DNA of 64,000 nt from Clostridium aminobutyricum (GTDB lineage: Bacteria > Bacillota > Clostridia > Peptostreptococcales > Anaerovoracaceae): the NCBI RefSeq assembly GCF_017255415.1, contig NZ_JAFJZZ010000004.1, positions 62,001-126,000 of the forward strand, read 5' to 3'. Of the stretch, positions 1 to 8,734 are shown piece by piece (within the stretch, counting starts at the first letter, position 1; each line of letters opens with the position of its first letter). The notes below the pieces were generated by a model. The model searched no databases, was not told where the DNA came from, and saw nothing but the letters and a program-made list of their open reading frames with translations. Both the position numbers and the translations under genes were made by a program.

Positions 1-229
1 AATCATTACTGATCGGATAGCGTCTGTCAAGGCTTTTTATTAAATATCTTACGATATCAATCGCCCGTTGAACGTCCGCCTCAAAGAGTTGAACTTCTCC
101 CTCTGCAAGGCTTTTCTTCGCTCTCAACAATCTTTTATTAATCTCATCATACAAAAGAATCAGCATTTCTCCTTTTGTCATAGTTTCTACAGACTGCGCC
201 TTATATTGTTGATATCCATAACTTATCAT
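1..229 (-). CDS. fliS: FliS flagellin export chaperone, 5' part (runs off left edge)
   Basis: FliS binds the C-terminus of newly made flagellin in the cytoplasm and delivers it to the export gate. Reading leftwards from the ATG at 229-227, about 76 codons stay open to the window edge, beginning MISYGYQQYKAQSVETMTKG. The Y-Q-Y start and the following short amphipathic region ending in LLYDE are typical of the FliS N-terminus. An AAAGG-type ribosome site lies just upstream. It follows fliD by about 64 bases on the same strand, the usual fliD-fliS pairing, and probably shares the fliD promoter. The C-terminal part is outside the window, so completeness cannot be judged. Confidence 0.9.
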   Translation of the reverse strand, partial: MISYGYQQYKAQSVETMTKGEMLILLYDEINKRLLRAKKSLAEGEVQLFEADVQRAIDIVRYLIKSLDRRYPISND

Positions 230-293
230 GAGCCTTTTCTCTCTTTCTATGTATTTTAATCACACACATTTATTATCGCTTTTTATTCTGCCA

Positions 294-2606
294 TTAGCTC
301 GTTGAAGAAGCCAGCCAACTGCTCTGAGAATTCATCTTAGATATATAAGTTTCAAGACTCGTAAATTTGGATTGATATCGGTCCTGTCTGGCTGTCAAAA
401 GATCTTGTAAATACGTCAGCCTATTTGAAAGAATCTTCTGTTGCCTTGCGATGTAGTTATCGGTAGTTGTTGTGTTATTTGCAATACCTGCCAGGGCCAC
501 CAATTTCCCCTTATAGGCGCCGCTTGACTTCGCATAGGCTTCCGTTATTGTTTTCAATCGAGTTGAAAGTCCTCCGGCCAGATATCCGCTTCCAGTTACG
601 CTCGCACTTTGTTCCGAAGTAGCGGTAAACAGATTCTTTACCTTGTCGGGGTCCGATTCGAGGGCGGATTTCAGCTTTGCTTCATCCAGTGTAATCTTCC
701 CGTTATCCGAATAGTAGGAAGACGTGCTGATTCCTATTGACGAGGCATTCCCCACCCCACTTACGACTGTTGAGAATACAAATCGAAGACTGGAAGCCAA
801 AGAAGTTAAGGTGGAATCGCCAAACAAAATCCCTTGCTTTGCCTTCGCCTCCCATTTCTCGATCTCCTCCGTCGTCATTTCCTCTTTTTGTGCATCTGTC
901 AAAGGTTTATAATCGGTATCTTTCTTCGTTTCCGTATAACTCGTGATTTGATCAATCAAGCTGTTATAGTCGGTAATCATCGACTTAATCGCATCGACAA
1001 CCTTATCCGTTTCGGAAGAGGCCGTAAACGTAATCTCATCCGCAGTACTAGCATCAAACGTGGATTTAGCCGTAAAGTTCAATCCGTCCAAGGTGACACC
1101 ATTGGAACTTCTGATGATGTCTGTATCGCTTGAAGCCCCTGAATAACGAATCGTCATTTTCAGGTCCTGGCCCGCTGTGATCAGAGAAGATTCGGTACTC
1201 GTTGTTTTATTATATAAAGCATCCGCACCAAAGAGCGCCTCCGCTAATCCTCCCGATTCGTCATAAATGTTGACCTTCCCCTGTATGCCGGTTTCATCCG
1301 CAGTGATGTTAAATCTTCCGGTAGTGTTCAAATAAGTGACATTAATGCCTGCATCCGTATCGCCGTTGATTTGACTCAGAACAGCGCTGATTTCCGTATC
1401 TCCTGTAAAGGACAAGGATTTTCCATTTATATTGATCGTATATTTTCCATCTGAGCCAGGCGTTAAACCGAGCTCAGAAATTTTCTTTGTGGTGTCCAGT
1501 CGATTGGAAGCCTCATTTGATAAATTAAATACGCCGGTGGCTCCTAATGTATCGCTCGTTGTCGAAGTGATTTTTAAGGTAGATGTGTCATCCGTACTGA
1601 ACTTTAAAGTTCCTGCAGTGGTATCTTCAGTAACTGTAATTTTATTGGAGCCAAAAGAAGTATTCAGTTTGTTTTGAAGAAGTGCTTGTAGGTCACTTAC
1701 ATTTGCTACGCTGTCGGATTCCGCTTGGGTGAACGTAATCGTCTTACTGGTGCCATTGAAGTTAAAAGTCAAACTTTTGTTTGCCAGACTGTATGGAATC
1801 GTCTTGGCAAGATCTGCTTCGCTTGACGCAGTAATTTTCCCGCCGCTCTCACTATCGCCTGCGGAAAAACCCAAAGCAGCTAACGTAGCGGTTGTTCCAC
1901 CGCTAATCGAGAAGGTATTGCTGTCCTCTCCTGTAAAGCCGAGAGAAAGTGTCTCTCCTGATGCGGAAAAAGCAAGCTTGTCCCCCAGCGTACTGCCGGA
2001 GCTGAGTGTTACATTCTTCATCGCATCGTTTAACACGGTCGCCATATCTTCAGCAGTTAATGCGGATACATCATTCCCGATGCTCACATTGTATACGCTT
2101 CCGCCGTACTTTATAGAAAGGGATCCTCCTGCTGCCGCACATACCGTTCTATCGCCGAAGGAAATAGCCCCCGTTGTAATGGTGGATTTGCCTAAACTCC
2201 CTCCTGTCGTCATGCTCGCTTTTGTAGCCAGCTGACTAATCCCCGTAATGCTGTAAGTCGGCGTTGACGTTGTGCTTGTCCCGCTCACGGCAATAGCACT
2301 CGCATTTTTCCCTTGCGGTACCATGGTAGTCGTATTAAAAAATGCAGCCGAAAGTAGGTTGGTAGGGGATGTATAAGAAAAGTACTTGTTTTGAAAGTTG
2401 GTTATAGCAGTGATAACCTCTCGGTAGGCCTCCTGCTTCCATGAATAAGTCTGCTGCTGCTGTTTTATTTTATCAATCTTCGCCTGTACATCTGAGGTCA
2501 TAGCTTGTACTAAAGCATCTGTATCCAATCCGCTCACTAAGCCTGAAAATCCCTTCGACGAATAGGTAGTAGCACTCGTGGAAGTACTGCTGCTGCTTAT
2601 ATTCAT
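294..2606 (-). CDS. fliD: FliD filament cap protein (HAP2)
   Basis: FliD caps the growing filament and promotes flagellin folding at the tip outside the cell. The N-terminus contains the FliD signature GLVSGLDTDALVQAM near residues 22-37, followed by a coiled coil (KIDKIKQQQQ). The C-terminus has a second heptad-rich helix ending in a YLQDLLTARQDRYQSKFTSLE-like segment. At about 770 residues it is long for the family, the extra length being Ser/Thr/Gly-rich repeated beta domains. Start choice: GGGAGG sits only one base before the first ATG (2612-2610) but seven bases before the second (2606-2604), so the second is preferred. It heads a fliD-fliS unit behind a sigma-D-like promoter at 2710-2736. 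Confidence 0.93.
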   Translation of the reverse strand: MNISSSSTSTSATTYSSKGFSGLVSGLDTDALVQAMTSDVQAKIDKIKQQQQTYSWKQEAYREVITAITNFQNKYFSYTSPTNLLSAAFFNTTTMVPQGKNASAIAVSGTSTTSTPTYSITGISQLATKASMTTGGSLGKSTITTGAISFGDRTVCAAAGGSLSIKYGGSVYNVSIGNDVSALTAEDMATVLNDAMKNVTLSSGSTLGDKLAFSASGETLSLGFTGEDSNTFSISGGTTATLAALGFSAGDSESGGKITASSEADLAKTIPYSLANKSLTFNFNGTSKTITFTQAESDSVANVSDLQALLQNKLNTSFGSNKITVTEDTTAGTLKFSTDDTSTLKITSTTSDTLGATGVFNLSNEASNRLDTTKKISELGLTPGSDGKYTININGKSLSFTGDTEISAVLSQINGDTDAGINVTYLNTTGRFNITADETGIQGKVNIYDESGGLAEALFGADALYNKTTSTESSLITAGQDLKMTIRYSGASSDTDIIRSSNGVTLDGLNFTAKSTFDASTADEITFTASSETDKVVDAIKSMITDYNSLIDQITSYTETKKDTDYKPLTDAQKEEMTTEEIEKWEAKAKQGILFGDSTLTSLASSLRFVFSTVVSGVGNASSIGISTSSYYSDNGKITLDEAKLKSALESDPDKVKNLFTATSEQSASVTGSGYLAGGLSTRLKTITEAYAKSSGAYKGKLVALAGIANNTTTTDNYIARQQKILSNRLTYLQDLLTARQDRYQSKFTSLETYISKMNSQSSWLASSTS

Positions 2607-2709
2607 ACTCATTCCTCCCTAAATCTTTATATTTTATAGCGCCGACTTCCTGTCGCGCCCACTTTTTCTGTTTTTTTAATCCTATCAAAATCATTTTTTC
2701 TATACTTAT

Positions 2710-2736
2710 ATATCGTCATGTGATAAAATTAGTTAA
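2710..2736 (-). promoter_or_regulatory. Sigma-D/FliA-type promoter of fliD-fliS
   Basis: On the minus strand TTAA (2736-2733), a 15-base spacer and GACGATAT (2717-2710) stand about 100 bases before fliD. This is close to the known sigma-D consensus TAAA-N15-GCCGATAT, with the same TTAA and CGATAT seen before flgM and fliC. Assignment is by eye. Confidence 0.65.
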
Positions 2737-2765
2737 GTAATAATAAAGGAAAAGGGAGAAATAAA

Positions 2766-3527
2766 TTGGCAAAAGTAATAGCAGTCACCAACCAAAAAGG
2801 TGGCGTTGCAAAAACTACCACTTGCAATGCATTAATCAGTGGTCTTTCAAAAATGGGCTATAAAGTTTTAGGCATTGATTTGGATCCACAAGGTAGTCTT
2901 GGGTTCAGTTTAGGAATCAACATTGAAGAAGGGGTAAGCTTATACGAGGTCTTTAAGGGAAAAGCAACCGTTCAGGAATCCGTTCGTCAAATAGACTGCG
3001 GGCACTTTATACCATCCAATATCCTTTTGAGTACTGCGGAGCTTGAATTTAGTCATGCCGGCAGAGAATTTCTTCTTTCCGAAGCGATTAAAGATATCAA
3101 AGATGTATACGATTACGTCGTCATTGATACCCCTCCCGCTTTAAACATACTGACTGTGAACGCCTATGTATGTGCAGATGATCTTATCATACCGATGATT
3201 CCGGAAATATTAAGTTTACTGGGGATCAGTCAAATCAAAGAGACGATTGAAAATGTGCAGAAATACTATAATCCAAAATTAAATTTAACTTGTATCCTGC
3301 TGACAAAATATAATAAACGTGCCGCACTGACTCAGGAAGTGGCGGATATGACCCAAAAAATTGCAGACCAACTTGGAACGAAGTTGGCCAAAACTACCAT
3401 AAGGAACAGTGTAGCAGTGGCTGAAGCACCTGCACATGGTTTAGGACTTTTAGAATATTCCCCAAAGGCAACCGCTTGTGTGGATTATTATAATTTTGTA
3501 AAAGAATTAATAAACGGAGGTCTTTAA
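2766..3527 (+). CDS. ParA/Soj-family ATPase
   Basis: This is a 253-residue P-loop ATPase of the ParA/MinD superfamily, which binds ATP as a sandwich dimer and positions cargo on DNA or membrane. It has the deviant Walker A KGGVAKTT at residues 11-18, a Walker A' segment GIDLDPQGSLGFSLG and a Walker B VVIDTPPALNI. The length and the NQKGGVAKTT context resemble chromosome-partition Soj/ParA more than FlhG/MinD, and there is no C-terminal amphipathic membrane helix. The start is TTG, with GGGAG seven bases upstream. No parB follows. The next gene, two bases on, encodes a ComFB-domain protein, so the pair is probably one unit. Cargo is unknown; location or clustering of a motility component is a guess. 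Confidence 0.85.
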   Translation: MAKVIAVTNQKGGVAKTTTCNALISGLSKMGYKVLGIDLDPQGSLGFSLGINIEEGVSLYEVFKGKATVQESVRQIDCGHFIPSNILLSTAELEFSHAGREFLLSEAIKDIKDVYDYVVIDTPPALNILTVNAYVCADDLIIPMIPEILSLLGISQIKETIENVQKYYNPKLNLTCILLTKYNKRAALTQEVADMTQKIADQLGTKLAKTTIRNSVAVAEAPAHGLGLLEYSPKATACVDYYNFVKELINGGL

Positions 3528-3529
3528 AA

Positions 3530-4267
3530 ATGCCAAAAAAAAGCAATAAGACAGCACACGTTTTAAGTCTTCTCACAAATGGTTCAGGAGAATTGAACGA
3601 TTCCACCTCTCATGAAAAAGGCGATAATCATCTTGCCTCAATTCCATCAACAGAAGAAAAATCCGCATCACCTTCAACAGTAGTAGTAGAGATTCAGGGG
3701 GAACCAAAAGATGATCTGCTATCCGATTTAGTGAAGCAAGAATTGGAACAGGAGCTAATAAAGCAAGAGCAGTTAACCTCTTTACAAAATCAAGAAATGA
3801 GTCCAGTTGAAGAAGATGCTGAAATAGAATTAACGGAAGAATCACTGACTGAATCTGATGAAATAAAAATCGAAGAAATAGTAAGTGAAAAATTTGTATT
3901 GGAAGAGTTTGATGAGGAGGAAAATCCAGAGATGCCAACCAAATTAAATATGATCAACGATTATGAGCCCAGTTGCGCAAATGATTCTAAAATACTTCAT
4001 AATCTTGCGGAAGATGTGATTCGAGCCAAAGTACCGGATGTCATGAAGTCTTTTAATATGTGTACTTGCCAGAACTGTACTTATGACGTGATGGCCTTTG
4101 CACTGAATCATGTAGCCCCTCTTTATACCGTAACAGATAAGGGGCATTTATACCAAAAGCTATCCAGCTATGAAACACAGTATGGTGCAGATTTAACCTC
4201 TGCGATTACAAAAGCTTGCATTCGAGTGAAAATTAATCCGAATCATGTAAATTCGAATTCTGATTGA
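3530..4267 (+). CDS. Acidic protein with C-terminal ComFB domain
   Basis: The 245-residue product has two parts. Residues 1 to about 150 are Glu/Asp/Ser-rich, low in complexity and probably disordered. Residues 155-240 match the late-competence ComFB fold: NLAEDVIRAKVPDVM, then the Cys cluster MCTCQNCTYDVMAFALNHV, then a P-x-Y-x-VT-x-KG motif (PLYTVTDKG). ComFB proteins are small helical proteins, and some have recently been described as cyclic dinucleotide receptors; that role here is inference. The gene follows the ParA-like gene by two bases with an overlapping ribosome site (GGAGG at 3516-3520) and ends at a strong terminator. The long acidic N-terminus is unusual, since most ComFB proteins are single-domain. 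Confidence 0.75.
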   Translation: MPKKSNKTAHVLSLLTNGSGELNDSTSHEKGDNHLASIPSTEEKSASPSTVVVEIQGEPKDDLLSDLVKQELEQELIKQEQLTSLQNQEMSPVEEDAEIELTEESLTESDEIKIEEIVSEKFVLEEFDEEENPEMPTKLNMINDYEPSCANDSKILHNLAEDVIRAKVPDVMKSFNMCTCQNCTYDVMAFALNHVAPLYTVTDKGHLYQKLSSYETQYGADLTSAITKACIRVKINPNHVNSNSD

Positions 4268-4292
4268 ACATAAATAATATACTGATAAAAAG

Positions 4293-4330
4293 AAAACCCT
4301 GAAAACTATTCCTTTCGTTTTCAGGGTTTT
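4293..4330. terminator. Bidirectional terminator between ComFB-domain gene and cheD
   Basis: A 14-bp perfect inverted repeat AAAACCCTGAAAAC (4293-4306) / GTTTTCAGGGTTTT (4317-4330) with a 10-base loop and T/A tracts on both sides. It lies between two convergent genes and can serve both. Confidence 0.9.
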
Positions 4331-4334
4331 TATT

Positions 4335-4820
4335 TTACCATGTGCTCATTCCTCTTGAGAACGCCTTAATGGTTACCATTCCGTCCGTAGCATTAAAGAA
4401 CATGGTTCTCGCATAATTAGAACCTACATCCTCTCCTATGATCGGAATCCTTAACGTTGCTAAAACACTTTTTACAGCCGTAATATTTCGATCTCCTATA
4501 TTGCCTACTAAAGAGTCTCCCGGAATATCGAACATTTTAGCCCCGCCGGCAATCTTTGCCGTCAAGGAAACTTTTTTGGCTCCCATGCTTTCCATTTTTT
4601 GCAGCAGTGTCGGTACCCCGGTATCTGCATATCGGTAGATTGAATTTTTAGCACCGGCTTCAGGAGCCGTAGGCAGCATAATATGTACCATCCCTGCAAT
4701 TTTTTGATTTTTATCGAATAAACATACACCAATACAAGAACCTAACGCATAAGTGACTAGCTGGTCGGTACCTGTTGCGATGCCCATTTCAGCAATACCT
4801 ACAGTCACTAGTTTACTCAT
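4335..4820 (-). CDS. cheD: CheD chemoreceptor glutamine deamidase
   Basis: CheD deamidates specific glutamines of chemoreceptors and also binds CheC, raising its CheY-P phosphatase activity. The 161-residue protein shows the CheD core YALGSCIGVCLFD with the presumed catalytic Cys29, and GMVHIMLP with presumed catalytic His46, then a Thr/Ala-rich segment and GAKMF. Length is normal. The ATG at 4820 overlaps the end of cheC by eight bases, so the two are translationally coupled, as in Bacillus. GGAG precedes the start at normal distance. It is the last gene of the flgB-to-cheD strand and ends at the terminator at 4293-4330. Confidence 0.95.
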   Translation of the reverse strand: MSKLVTVGIAEMGIATGTDQLVTYALGSCIGVCLFDKNQKIAGMVHIMLPTAPEAGAKNSIYRYADTGVPTLLQKMESMGAKKVSLTAKIAGGAKMFDIPGDSLVGNIGDRNITAVKSVLATLRIPIIGEDVGSNYARTMFFNATDGMVTIKAFSRGMSTW

Positions 4821-5439
4821 TGTACACTCCTAATCTTGAGAGAATTGTCTTTAATGAATTTACTTCGGGGATTAACAATAAGTTGTCCTCATGCATTTGC
4901 CCGTCAAAAGAAAAATGCCCTTCTATCATCATGATTTTTTCTGCTTCATAGCAATAAGTAGCCATCGGTACGGTAATCATTGCTCCCATCATGTTGATTG
5001 CTACTCCGGGAACAGAGATGGTGACTTTCATCCCTATCATTTCCGCAATTGCGTTTACATAAGAAGCCATCAATATATTGCCGATTTCGGTGATGGCGGA
5101 TATCTGCATGTCATCCATCTCTTCAAAGCTCACAGACTTAGTCCCCATCAATCCATCCAGCATGGTATTGATCATTTCAAGAGACTGTATGCTGAGCATT
5201 GCCCCTTCAATACCGCCTCCCAGCTTCACCAGTATGCCGGCCACAATTTTTTCCGGCCCCCCTAACTTTTCTACCGCATCATTGATGTCCAAAATTTGAA
5301 CATTCGGCAAATCAATATGTACTGGCTTTCCTATCGTCTCTGATAAAGCAGTCGCTGCATTGCCGGAGCCTATATTTCCGATCTCCCTTAATGCATCCAG
5401 CTGCATTGCATCTAGATCTTCGTAGCTTTTGATACCCAT
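4813..5439 (-). CDS. cheC: CheC CheY-P phosphatase
   Basis: CheC dephosphorylates CheY-P and works in adaptation with CheD. The 208-residue sequence has two copies of the phosphatase motif E-x-x-N: E19/N22 in DALREIGNIGSGNAATAL and E118/N121 in AITEIGNILMASYVNA, each on one half of the pseudo-symmetric CheC/CheX fold. Both are intact, so activity is expected. A GGAG ribosome site five bases before the ATG supports the start. It lies between fapA and cheD. The window has a second CheC-like domain in FliY, so CheY-P removal may be divided between a soluble and a switch-bound enzyme, as known for Bacillus. Confidence 0.95.
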   Translation of the reverse strand: MGIKSYEDLDAMQLDALREIGNIGSGNAATALSETIGKPVHIDLPNVQILDINDAVEKLGGPEKIVAGILVKLGGGIEGAMLSIQSLEMINTMLDGLMGTKSVSFEEMDDMQISAITEIGNILMASYVNAIAEMIGMKVTISVPGVAINMMGAMITVPMATYCYEAEKIMMIEGHFSFDGQMHEDNLLLIPEVNSLKTILSRLGVYNE

Positions 5440-5516
5440 GGTACTCCTTCTCCTTCTCGTTTACCAAAATTAAACTAATTATGTTGCTGCCCTCTCGGAG
5501 CACTTGATCCAACCAT

Positions 5517-7169
5517 TTACCTTCCCGGCACCATATTATGAGATTCTATCACTCGGTTATTTTCTGTAAACGTCTGCATTGCCATATCTGCATTTAGACG
5601 AAGCATAGCACTTCCGATGGTGATTCTTGTATTCGTGTGAATCACCTTTTTCGCTATCACCATACAGCCTTGACAATCATTTAACCGTTCCAGCTTCTCT
5701 TTTTCTGACTTTAAATTCTGTAATTCTTTCTTGACAGTTTCATATTTAATAATTAAATTCTTTAATTTTTCTTTTTTTAATTCAATATCATTCGGCGTAT
5801 CCATGTTACGCCTTTTGCTGGCGGCAGCCATTTCAACTTCCAGCATTTCATACAGCTTTCTTAACTTTGAGACCCCTTTATCCATCTCCGACAGTGCTGC
5901 GTGAGTCTGCTTGATTCGTTCAACAGGTTCTACCTCTAAATTTTTTAACTCCTGCCAGAACGGAATGATTTGAACGTCCATCGGGATATTCATATCGCTG
6001 CCTATTGTATTCGCTTCAATCACTTTCCCTGCAATATAATTCCCTCCAAAAAGAGCGGCTCGATTTCCTTTTCCAATAATCGAATCCCCTGCGCGAACAT
6101 CGCTGTTCATACAGTAATCACAATATACAAAGCCTCCCGCCACGATCTTAGCCATTTCAGCAAACTTTACGGTAACGTTTCCATCTGCTTTGATTACGCC
6201 TTTTCGCATACCATTTCCGTCTACACCATTGATGCCTTTATGGATCACAATATTCCCGGAAGCATTCAAAAAACTCCCCTCTACAAAACCGTTTACAACA
6301 ATGTCACCATTTGCAAAAACAGAAAAATTAGATAAAACACTTCCAGTGATATTAACGGTGCCGTTAAAGCGGATGTTTCCGGTTGCAGGGCCTACGTCAC
6401 CAGATACGGTGTATATATCCTTTACTTCTATCGCGTCTCTATTTTTCTGTACCATGCCATTCGTAGCTGCAATATATTGCAACTGGTCTTCCGAAAGCGT
6501 CACGTTTTTCCCGGCCTTGATTTGAGGCCAACTCCCCGACTTTGCTTGGACTGATTCACCGAAGATAGTAGTCCCCGCAGTCCCTTCCGTAGGTGGTATA
6601 ATCTTGCACAATAGATCTCCTGCTTCAACATTTTTTATTAAGCCAAGGTCTTTATAATCTACTGTTCCATCCGGCAATTCCTTTGGTTGATAGCTCTCTT
6701 CTGTAGAAAAAAAATATTCTACCGTTCCATCTGTACCGTTTACAGGTCTCAAGCCTTGAGCTGCAATGAAGTCTTTGTAATAGATCATGCCTTTACAATA
6801 TTCGGCAATGCCCTCATGATCAATACCATACACCACTTTCTTTTCACTGAGCAGCGCATAAATTTCCGACGTCGGAACGCTATTATCAGCATCTTTTTCT
6901 TTGCTGTAATTTTCTGCCCGCACGTAAGCCGTCATGTTATCGGGTGAAAAGAAAATATTAAAAGATACTTTTCGGTCCATAGCCTCCAATTCGGCAAAAA
7001 AGTCATCAGGAAGTTTCAGGCTATCTAAATTCTCAGGGATATTTATATCTTCCTGACCATTAGGCTCCTCCGACGCGGATTGCTGAACAAGCTGTTCAGT
7101 TTCCAAATTTTTCTGTTCCGTTTGATCTTTTTCTTCAATTCTGTTGTTCATACTGTCGAATCTTGCCAT
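5517..7169 (-). CDS. fapA: FapA-domain protein (DUF342)
   Basis: DUF342/FapA proteins are polymer-like beta-helix proteins found in motility clusters; their precise job is not settled. Residues about 50-150 form the N-terminal DUF342 domain. Residues about 170-380 are rich in Gly/Val/Ile/Asn turns such as FNGTVNITGSV and NGDIVVNGFVEG, which is the right-handed beta-helix pattern. Residues about 400-500 are a coiled coil (KKEKLKNLIIKYETVKKEL). The start is taken as the ATG at 7169 because GAGG lies eight bases upstream; the in-frame GTG at 7178 sits inside that ribosome site. It lies between flgG and cheC, fitting co-expression with the rod and chemotaxis genes. Confidence 0.85.
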   Translation of the reverse strand: MARFDSMNNRIEEKDQTEQKNLETEQLVQQSASEEPNGQEDINIPENLDSLKLPDDFFAELEAMDRKVSFNIFFSPDNMTAYVRAENYSKEKDADNSVPTSEIYALLSEKKVVYGIDHEGIAEYCKGMIYYKDFIAAQGLRPVNGTDGTVEYFFSTEESYQPKELPDGTVDYKDLGLIKNVEAGDLLCKIIPPTEGTAGTTIFGESVQAKSGSWPQIKAGKNVTLSEDQLQYIAATNGMVQKNRDAIEVKDIYTVSGDVGPATGNIRFNGTVNITGSVLSNFSVFANGDIVVNGFVEGSFLNASGNIVIHKGINGVDGNGMRKGVIKADGNVTVKFAEMAKIVAGGFVYCDYCMNSDVRAGDSIIGKGNRAALFGGNYIAGKVIEANTIGSDMNIPMDVQIIPFWQELKNLEVEPVERIKQTHAALSEMDKGVSKLRKLYEMLEVEMAAASKRRNMDTPNDIELKKEKLKNLIIKYETVKKELQNLKSEKEKLERLNDCQGCMVIAKKVIHTNTRITIGSAMLRLNADMAMQTFTENNRVIESHNMVPGR

Positions 7170-7223
7170 AATCAGCACCTCTTCTTTAGCTATAAGCCAA
7201 TAAGCGAATTCTTATATTATCGT

Positions 7224-7931
7224 TTATCTAAGGTTGTTAATAGTCTCTTCCACTTCATTTGAAGTTTGGACCATTTTTAATGCTAAGGAATAAGATCGTT
7301 GTGATTCAATTAATTTTACCATTTCGTCTGACACTTCTACGTTTGAAGCCTCGAGGTATCCGGTTGATAATACCGCATCTTTCTGCAATATTGCCTGACC
7401 ATTTTTCTGTGTAGGTGAATATAAATTATCTCCGGCAAGCAACATGCCGTCTTTCACATTAAAGTCAAATACACCCGGTTTAAATTCCTGACCGTTCAAT
7501 TCAATTTTTTTCAGGTTCTCGTCCAATACAAAATCACCGACTGAATTCACCAGATAGCCCTTCCCATCCTTTGCAACAGATTGTTGGAAAGCACCGCTTC
7601 TCGTATAATAAATTTCATTCGTAGCAGGATTTTGTACCGCAAAGAAACCATCATCTCCTACAATTGCATAATCATATTCCCCATCTGTAGGCATCATCCC
7701 GCCGGAAGAGAAATTGATGTCGGTCTTTTCCACTCGAACTCCGCTTCCGACTTTCAGCTGAGAGTCCGCTGCCTCTGCATCTCTAATATTGCTGTAGAGT
7801 AAATCTTCGAAACCTGCGCTTTGGGATTTATAACCGGTTGTATTAGCATTGGCCATATTATTGGCAATCACATCTAATTTAGCTTGCTGCGCTTTAGCAC
7901 CAACGCCCGCTGTGTAGAAAGAAATATCCAT
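7224..7931 (-). CDS. flgG: Flagellar rod protein FlgG-like (FlhP type)
   Basis: This is a 235-residue axial rod subunit exported through the flagellar type III gate. The N-terminus has the rod/hook signature KLDVIANNMANANTTGYK, where ANNxANxNTxGYK is shared by FlgB/C/E/F/G. The middle has the DUF1078-type beta domain (DGEYDYAIVGDDGFFAV), and the C-terminus the matching helix with NVEVSDEMVKLIESQRSY. It follows a second rod-type gene, as the flhO-flhP pair does in Bacillus. Which of the two is distal FlgG and which FlgF is judged from the N-terminus and is less certain than the family call. Length is a little short for FlgG (about 260). Confidence 0.85.
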   Translation of the reverse strand: MDISFYTAGVGAKAQQAKLDVIANNMANANTTGYKSQSAGFEDLLYSNIRDAEAADSQLKVGSGVRVEKTDINFSSGGMMPTDGEYDYAIVGDDGFFAVQNPATNEIYYTRSGAFQQSVAKDGKGYLVNSVGDFVLDENLKKIELNGQEFKPGVFDFNVKDGMLLAGDNLYSPTQKNGQAILQKDAVLSTGYLEASNVEVSDEMVKLIESQRSYSLALKMVQTSNEVEETINNLR

Positions 7932-7961
7932 TGAAAATCCTCCTTAAATTATACTGCTAGA

Positions 7962-8717
7962 CTAAAGTGATCCGAGTTCAACAGCCTTTGCCATCAGCTG
8001 GTCATATTGCTTTGCAATTTGACTGGCACTTTGAAAGGCTCTTTGACTGGTGATCATCCCCATCATTTCATCCATAGCGGATACGTTGGAGCGTTCTAAC
8101 GCTCCTTGCAAGACTTGTCCTGCTGAAGTCGTTGCATTCGCCGCATCCGTATTTTCAAACATTCCTTCGTCTACTTTCTGCAGCTGCTTATACTCCGTAA
8201 AATCGGTTAGCTTAAACTGCGCTACTGTTTTGCCGGTGTCGGCGTCTGTTATATTGCCTTCCTTATCTGCACTAATCTTATCGGTAGTCAGCTGTATCGG
8301 GCCATCCTTCCCCATTACTCTGCCGATATGAGGTAACGTCAGATACCCTTGATTGTCTATCGTAAAAGAACCATTTCGCGTATATTGTGTTTCTCCGTCA
8401 GGTGTTTGAATCTCAAAAAAACCTGTGCCTGATACCGCAAAATCCAACTTTCTCTCTGTAAAGTTCAAGCTTCCTTCCGTATAATTCGTCACCAATTCAT
8501 CAGCAGTACGAATCATAGCAGAAGTATTAAGAGGAGTATATGTACTCTTGTCTTTATTTCCTGTCCGGCTAATCATCGTCTCCTCAAAAGTGGTTGTTGC
8601 CAATGTATCTGCCTTGTATCCGGGCGTCGATGCATTGGATATATTATTACTGATCGTATTCATAATCCGCGACTGGGTTAACATACCTGATGTTGCCATA
8701 TAAAATCCCTTAAACAT
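7962..8717 (-). CDS. flgF: Flagellar rod protein FlgF-like (FlhO type)
   Basis: This is a 251-residue rod protein. The N-terminal helix carries MNTISNNISNASTPGYK, the rod/hook motif. The centre has the FlgE/F/G beta domain (LDFAVSGTGFFEIQ, then TQYTRNGSF), and the C-terminus has the pairing helix with LERSNVSAMDEMMGMITSQRAFQ. It lies 18 bases after fliA and about 30 bases before the FlgG-like gene, on the same strand. FlgF and FlgG are closely related, and in Bacillota these genes are often called flhO and flhP; the symbol flgF is my best match. No irregularity is seen. Confidence 0.82.
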   Translation of the reverse strand: MFKGFYMATSGMLTQSRIMNTISNNISNASTPGYKADTLATTTFEETMISRTGNKDKSTYTPLNTSAMIRTADELVTNYTEGSLNFTERKLDFAVSGTGFFEIQTPDGETQYTRNGSFTIDNQGYLTLPHIGRVMGKDGPIQLTTDKISADKEGNITDADTGKTVAQFKLTDFTEYKQLQKVDEGMFENTDAANATTSAGQVLQGALERSNVSAMDEMMGMITSQRAFQSASQIAKQYDQLMAKAVELGSL

Positions 8718-8734
8718 TACAATTTTCCCTCCTG

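Noticed and set aside
1432-2235. Two open frames on plus inside fliD
   Set aside because: They are shadows of the fliD coding strand, with no ribosome sites and no domain-like sequence.
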